From assembly GCA_022652735.1 (NCBI GenBank), contig JALCRP010000004.1, positions 116,071 through 180,070 of the forward strand: a DNA stretch of 64,000 nucleotides, in the 5' to 3' direction. How positions within the stretch are numbered: the stretch's first letter is position 1; each line of letters begins with the position of its first letter. This document shows positions 60,792 through 64,000 of this stretch, piece after piece. Source of the DNA: Faecalibacterium sp. (GTDB lineage Bacteria; Bacillota; Clostridia; Oscillospirales; Ruminococcaceae). The notes beneath the pieces were generated by a model. It saw only the letters and a program-made list of their open reading frames with translations. It was not told the DNA's origin and did not search any database. The position numbers and the translations under genes are program-made.

Positions 60792-61961
60792 TTATTTGAT
60801 GCCCTTGTGAGCGGAAATGACCATGAGCTGTACTTCAGCAGTGCCTTCGTAGATCTCAGTGATCTTGGCGTCACGCATCATGCGCTCGATCGGATAGTCA
60901 CGGGTATAGCCGTAACCGCCGAACAGCTGCAGGCAGCGGCGGGTCACGTCGCTGGCGTTGGCGGCGGCAATGTACTTTGCCTCGGCCGCCTCGACCGTAT
61001 AAGTATCGCGCAGGCCGCCGTTGACGGCGTTCTTCTTGCAGGCAGCGGCGTATACGAGATACTGCGCAGCCTTTGTTGCGGCAACCATCTTTGCCAGCTC
61101 GAACTGTGTGTTCTGGAACTGGCCGATGCGGCGGCCGAACTGCACACGCTCCTCGACGTACTTGATCGTCTCGTCGATTGCGCCTTCGGCGATGCCCAGC
61201 GCCTGTGCGGCGATGCCGATACGGCCACCGTCCAAAGTGCCCATCGCGATATTGAAGCCCTTGCCCTGAGGCCCGAGCATGTTTTCCTTCGGGACGATGC
61301 AATCCTGGAAGATCAGCTCGCAGGTAGAAGAACCGCGGATGCCCATCTTCTTTTCCGGTGCGCCGAGCGAGAAGCCCTTGAAGCCGCGCTCGACGATAAA
61401 GGCAGAGATTTCCTTCATCTTGCGGCCGCGCTTTTCGACGACGCCCGTGATTGCGAAGATCACGAACACATCGGCCACGCCGGCGTTGGTGATGAAGATC
61501 TTGGAGCCGTTCAGCACATAATGATCGCCCTCCAGCACGGCAGTGGTCTGCTGGCCCTGTGCGTCCGTGCCGGCGCCCGGCTCGGTCAGGCCGAACGCGC
61601 CGATCTTTTTGCCGGCAGCCAGATCAGGCAGATATTTCATCTTCTGCTCTTCCGTGCCGTAGTGCAAAATTGGGTCCATGCAAAGAGAAGTATGCGCCGA
61701 GACGATAACGCCTGTGGTGCCGCAGACTTTACTCATCTCTTCCACGCACATGATGTAGCTCAGCACGTCGCCGCCCTGGCCACCGTACTGCTTCGGGATG
61801 GGAATGCCCATCATACCGAGCTCGCCCATCTTCTTGACATTTTTCATGGGGAACTTTTCTTCCTCATCGACTTCCGCAGCCATCGGTTTCACTTCGTTCT
61901 CTGCGAACTCCTGAAACAGCTTTTGTGCCATCTGCTGCTGCTTGTTCAGTACAAAATCCAT
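60792..61961 (-). CDS. bcd: Butyryl-CoA dehydrogenase
   Basis: 389 residues, acyl-CoA dehydrogenase fold. FGLTEPGAGTDAQGQQTTA and FITNAGVADVFVIFAIT contact FAD; GSSTCELIFQDC is the substrate region; catalytic Glu in AKITEIYEGTAEVQ. It reduces crotonyl-CoA to butyryl-CoA with Etf. Start 61961 chosen because GGAGGGC precedes it; the reading frame extends seven codons further. The gene is flanked by hbd and etfB, the typical clostridial order. Confidence 0.95.
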   Translation of the reverse strand: MDFVLNKQQQMAQKLFQEFAENEVKPMAAEVDEEEKFPMKNVKKMGELGMMGIPIPKQYGGQGGDVLSYIMCVEEMSKVCGTTGVIVSAHTSLCMDPILHYGTEEQKMKYLPDLAAGKKIGAFGLTEPGAGTDAQGQQTTAVLEGDHYVLNGSKIFITNAGVADVFVIFAITGVVEKRGRKMKEISAFIVERGFKGFSLGAPEKKMGIRGSSTCELIFQDCIVPKENMLGPQGKGFNIAMGTLDGGRIGIAAQALGIAEGAIDETIKYVEERVQFGRRIGQFQNTQFELAKMVAATKAAQYLVYAAACKKNAVNGGLRDTYTVEAAEAKYIAAANASDVTRRCLQLFGGYGYTRDYPIERMMRDAKITEIYEGTAEVQLMVISAHKGIK

Positions 61962-62033
61962 TTGAGATTGCCCTCCAATCATATATCAGACCAAAAGGCG
62001 CAAACGCGGTAAGCGCCTGCGCCCTGTGGTAGA

Positions 62034-62906
62034 TTACAGTGCGTCAACCGGGGTCTTGGTGCGGTCGGCATTGTAGACATAGAAGCCCTTGCCGGACTTG
62101 CAGCCAAGGTTGCCGCCGCGAACCATCTTGCGGATGAGCGGGCAGGCACGATATTTGGAATCGCCGGTTTCCTTGTACAGGACGTCCATGATGGCGAGGC
62201 AAATATCGAGGCCGATGTAATCGCCCAGCTCCAGCGGGCCCATCGGATGGTTTGCGCCCAGCTTCATCGCGGTGTCAATACCGGCGATGTCAGAAACGCC
62301 TTCCATCTTGATGAAAGCGGCTTCGTTAATCATCGGGATCAGGATACGGTTTACCACAAAGCCTGCGGCCTCGTTGACCTGAACGGGGGTTTTGCCGATC
62401 TTGGCAGAAATATCCTTGATGGCAGCAACCGTCTCGGCCGGAGTGTTTGCGCCGGCGATCACTTCGATCAGCTTCATGACCGGGGCCGGGTTGAAGAAAT
62501 GCATGCCAACCGTCGGATGCTCGATGCCCTTGCCGATCTCGGTGATGGACAAAGAGGATGTGTTGGAAGCGAAGATGCAGCTCGGCTTGCAGATTTTGTC
62601 CAGCTCACCGAAGGTCTTGTGCTTAACATCCATATCCTCGAAGGCAGCCTCTACGATCAGATCGCAATCCGCGCAAAGGTCCTCTTTCAGGCCGGTCGTA
62701 ATACGGCCGAGGATGGCATCGGCCGCAGCCTTTTCCATCTTGCCTTTTTCTACGCGCTTGTCCAGCTGTTTCTGGATCTTGCCCTTGCCGCCTGCGGCCC
62801 ACTCTGCCTTGATGTCGCACAAAGCGACCTCAAAGCCCTCGCACTGTGCGAACGCCTGTGCAATGCCGGAGCCCATAGTGCCGGCGCCGATAATACCAAC
62901 TTTCAT
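62034..62906 (-). CDS. hbd: 3-hydroxybutyryl-CoA dehydrogenase
   Basis: 290 residues. NAD-binding GAGTMGSG at 7-14, then FASNTSSLSITEIGKGIEHPTVGMHFFNPAPVM-type catalytic segment with the His-Glu pair, and GFVVNRILIPMINEAAF. It oxidises/reduces acetoacetyl-CoA to (S)-3-hydroxybutyryl-CoA. It does not carry the multifunctional FadB extension. Start at 62906 preceded by AAAGGAG. Second gene of the operon. Confidence 0.95.
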   Translation of the reverse strand: MKVGIIGAGTMGSGIAQAFAQCEGFEVALCDIKAEWAAGGKGKIQKQLDKRVEKGKMEKAAADAILGRITTGLKEDLCADCDLIVEAAFEDMDVKHKTFGELDKICKPSCIFASNTSSLSITEIGKGIEHPTVGMHFFNPAPVMKLIEVIAGANTPAETVAAIKDISAKIGKTPVQVNEAAGFVVNRILIPMINEAAFIKMEGVSDIAGIDTAMKLGANHPMGPLELGDYIGLDICLAIMDVLYKETGDSKYRACPLIRKMVRGGNLGCKSGKGFYVYNADRTKTPVDAL

Positions 62907-62945
62907 ATTTGTCTCTCCTTTATGTAAAATTGAAAGAAACCAAAA

Positions 62946-63731
62946 TCAAGCATTGGTGAATGCGGGCTTCGGCTTCGGCTTTTCGCGCGAAAGGAAGCAG
63001 CCCATGCCCTCGACCTGATCGTGCGTCTCAAAGCAGGCGCCGAACAGTTTTTCCTCGATGGCTGCGCCCTCGCTGATAGAAACCTGCATACCCTCGTTGA
63101 TGGCCTTTTTGCAGTTGCGGACGGCGATCGGCGCGTTGCGGGCAATCTTGGTCGCCAGCTTCAGCGCGTTCTCCATCAGCTCTGCCTGCGGGTAAACAGC
63201 GTTGACGAGGCCGATGCGATAAGCTTCGTCGGCCTTGATGTTCAGCGCGGCATACACCATCTGTTTGGCCATGCCCATGCCAACCAAGCGCGCCAAGCGC
63301 TGGGTTCCGCCAAAGCCCGGCGTAATGCCAAGGCCCGTTTCCGGCTGGCCGAACATCGCGTTATCCGAGCAAATGCGGATGTCGCAGCTCATGGCCAGCT
63401 CGTTGCCACCGCCCAGCGCAAAGCCGTTCACCGCGGCGATGACCGGGATCGGGAAGCTTTCAATCATCAGGAAAATATCATTGCCCAGCTTGCCGAAAGC
63501 TTCGCCCTCGGCCTTCGTCATCGTGCTCATCGCGCCGATGTCTGCGCCGGCCACAAAGCTCTTCTCGCCTTCGCCCGTCAGGACGATGCAGCGGACAGTG
63601 TTCTGGTCGACAGCCTCGAATGCGGCCTTGAGGTCGTTCAAAACCTCGGGGTTCAGCGCATTCAGCGCCTCGGGGCGGTTGATCGTGATGATCTCCACTG
63701 CGCCCTGCACTTCGGTTTTTACAAATGCCAT
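62946..63731 (-). CDS. crt: 3-hydroxybutyryl-CoA dehydratase (crotonase)
   Basis: 261 residues. Crotonase fold: INRPEALNALNPEVLNDLK, SFVAGADIGAMSTM (oxyanion Gly), GFALGGGNELAMSCDIRI, and FGQPETGLGITPGFGGTQRL with the catalytic Glu pair. It dehydrates 3-hydroxybutyryl-CoA to crotonyl-CoA. Start 63731 has AGGAGG. No clear promoter lies between it and the repeat upstream, so it may be transcribed from within or beyond the repeat. No thiolase is in the window; it may lie beyond 64000. Confidence 0.95.
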   Translation of the reverse strand: MAFVKTEVQGAVEIITINRPEALNALNPEVLNDLKAAFEAVDQNTVRCIVLTGEGEKSFVAGADIGAMSTMTKAEGEAFGKLGNDIFLMIESFPIPVIAAVNGFALGGGNELAMSCDIRICSDNAMFGQPETGLGITPGFGGTQRLARLVGMGMAKQMVYAALNIKADEAYRIGLVNAVYPQAELMENALKLATKIARNAPIAVRNCKKAINEGMQVSISEGAAIEEKLFGACFETHDQVEGMGCFLSREKPKPKPAFTNA

Positions 63732-63767
63732 TGCAAAATCCTCCTGTTGTAAAATTCGTATGAGATC

Positions 63768-64000
63768 GGTTCGGCTTACGCCGAGTGCGGCGCCTTTACC
63801 GTGCCGTCGGCTGTAAATGGCGCTTTCGCGCCACGCCCGGCTTTCGCACGGGCGCTTCCGGGCGGCACTGCCACCTGCTTATATGCAGGCCCGCACGGTT
63901 CGGCTTACGCCGAGTGCGGCGCCTTTGCCGTGCCCCCGGCTGTAAATGGCGCTTTCGCGCCACGCCCGGCTTTCGCACGGGCGCTTCCGGCCGGCACTGC
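63768..64000. repeat. 129-bp tandem repeat, two copies visible, second cut by the window end
   Basis: Unit 1 is 63768-63896; unit 2 begins at 63897 and is identical over its 104 visible bases except at four positions (100/104). Each unit contains several short hairpins with the recurring core GCTTTCGC or GCTTACGC: TCGGC-TTAC-GCCGA, TGGCGC-TTTC-GCGCCA, GCCCGGCTTTCGCACGGGC, and in unit 1 CCTGC-TTATAT-GCAGG. No convincing protein is encoded (one reverse frame reads through the repeat and gives a basic, repetitive peptide). It sits upstream of crt. Confidence 0.85.

Noticed and set aside
63796..63978. Reverse frame through the 129-bp repeat giving a 60-residue basic peptide with an internal repeat.
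   Set aside because: It has no ribosome site, its composition follows from the hairpin-rich DNA repeat, and it shows no family pattern.
1..64000. tRNA, rRNA, CRISPR arrays, transposases, integrases, phage genes.
   Set aside because: Looked for in gaps and coding regions; no supporting signal found.

Overview
The window comes from a moderately high-GC, endospore-lineage member of the Clostridia. It most resembles the Oscillospirales/Ruminococcaceae gut butyrate producers. This placement rests on gene content: sporulation-family genes (bofA, yabP, yabQ, a GerW/YtfJ protein), the conserved mazG-hup-rqcP-yabP-yabQ-divIC block, a crt-hbd-bcd-etfB-etfA butyrate operon, cdaA-cdaR, and an ispDF fusion. 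I see no rRNA, tRNA, CRISPR array, insertion sequence or phage gene. Most of the window is ordinary chromosome. Genus-level assignment cannot be made from what is here.

Layout. 1-1.7 kb: 5' part of guaB, a structured intergenic region that may encode a small RNA, and an acyl-ACP thioesterase. 1.7-6 kb: a potABCD polyamine importer operon with a perfect promoter and a long leader whose 9-bp stem would hide the potA ribosome site. 6-9 kb: purine nucleoside phosphorylase, an FMN 2-hydroxyacid dehydrogenase and an EamA transporter. 9.2-12.5 kb: three genes for a soluble biotin-dependent transcarboxylase-like complex. 12.6-17.2 kb: rluB-type pseudouridine synthase, the M50 protease-scpA-scpB-DUF2953-ytfJ operon, and rpmB. 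17.2-22.1 kb: a seven-gene pilus-like operon (transglutaminase-like lipoprotein, PilC, four small anchored proteins, PilT). 22.3-25.3 kb: a DUF4250 gene, a polar amino-acid ABC importer and tandem terminators. 25.3-34.8 kb: bofA, rnr, secG, walJ-like hydrolase, murA, a radical SAM protein, a cell-wall amidase, an rRNA methyltransferase and an S1 protein. 34.9-37.5 kb: the divIC to mazG sporulation/division block. 37.6-45.8 kb: zinc-ribbon protein, uridine-kinase-like protein, hemZ, an MBL hydrolase, relA/spoT and recJ. 45.9-52.6 kb: XpaC-like protein, FAD dehydrogenase, cdaR, cdaA, ispDF. 52.7-57.4 kb: a Gld-type ABC exporter with two extracellular partners. 57.7-63.7 kb: a tRNA-dihydrouridine synthase and the butyrate operon. 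63.77-64.0 kb: a 129-bp tandem repeat cut by the window end.

How the parts fit: the butyrate operon carries crotonyl-CoA formation and electron-bifurcating reduction to butyryl-CoA, the thiolase presumably lying beyond the right edge. The transcarboxylase-like genes could move carboxyl groups between oxaloacetate/pyruvate and an acyl-CoA. relA/spoT and cdaA cover ppGpp and c-di-AMP signalling. The least explained elements are the potA leader, the pilus-like operon, the 129-bp hairpin-rich repeat and the candidate small RNA near the left end. Most CDS starts were chosen by visible Shine-Dalgarno sequences; promoters and terminators were read by eye.
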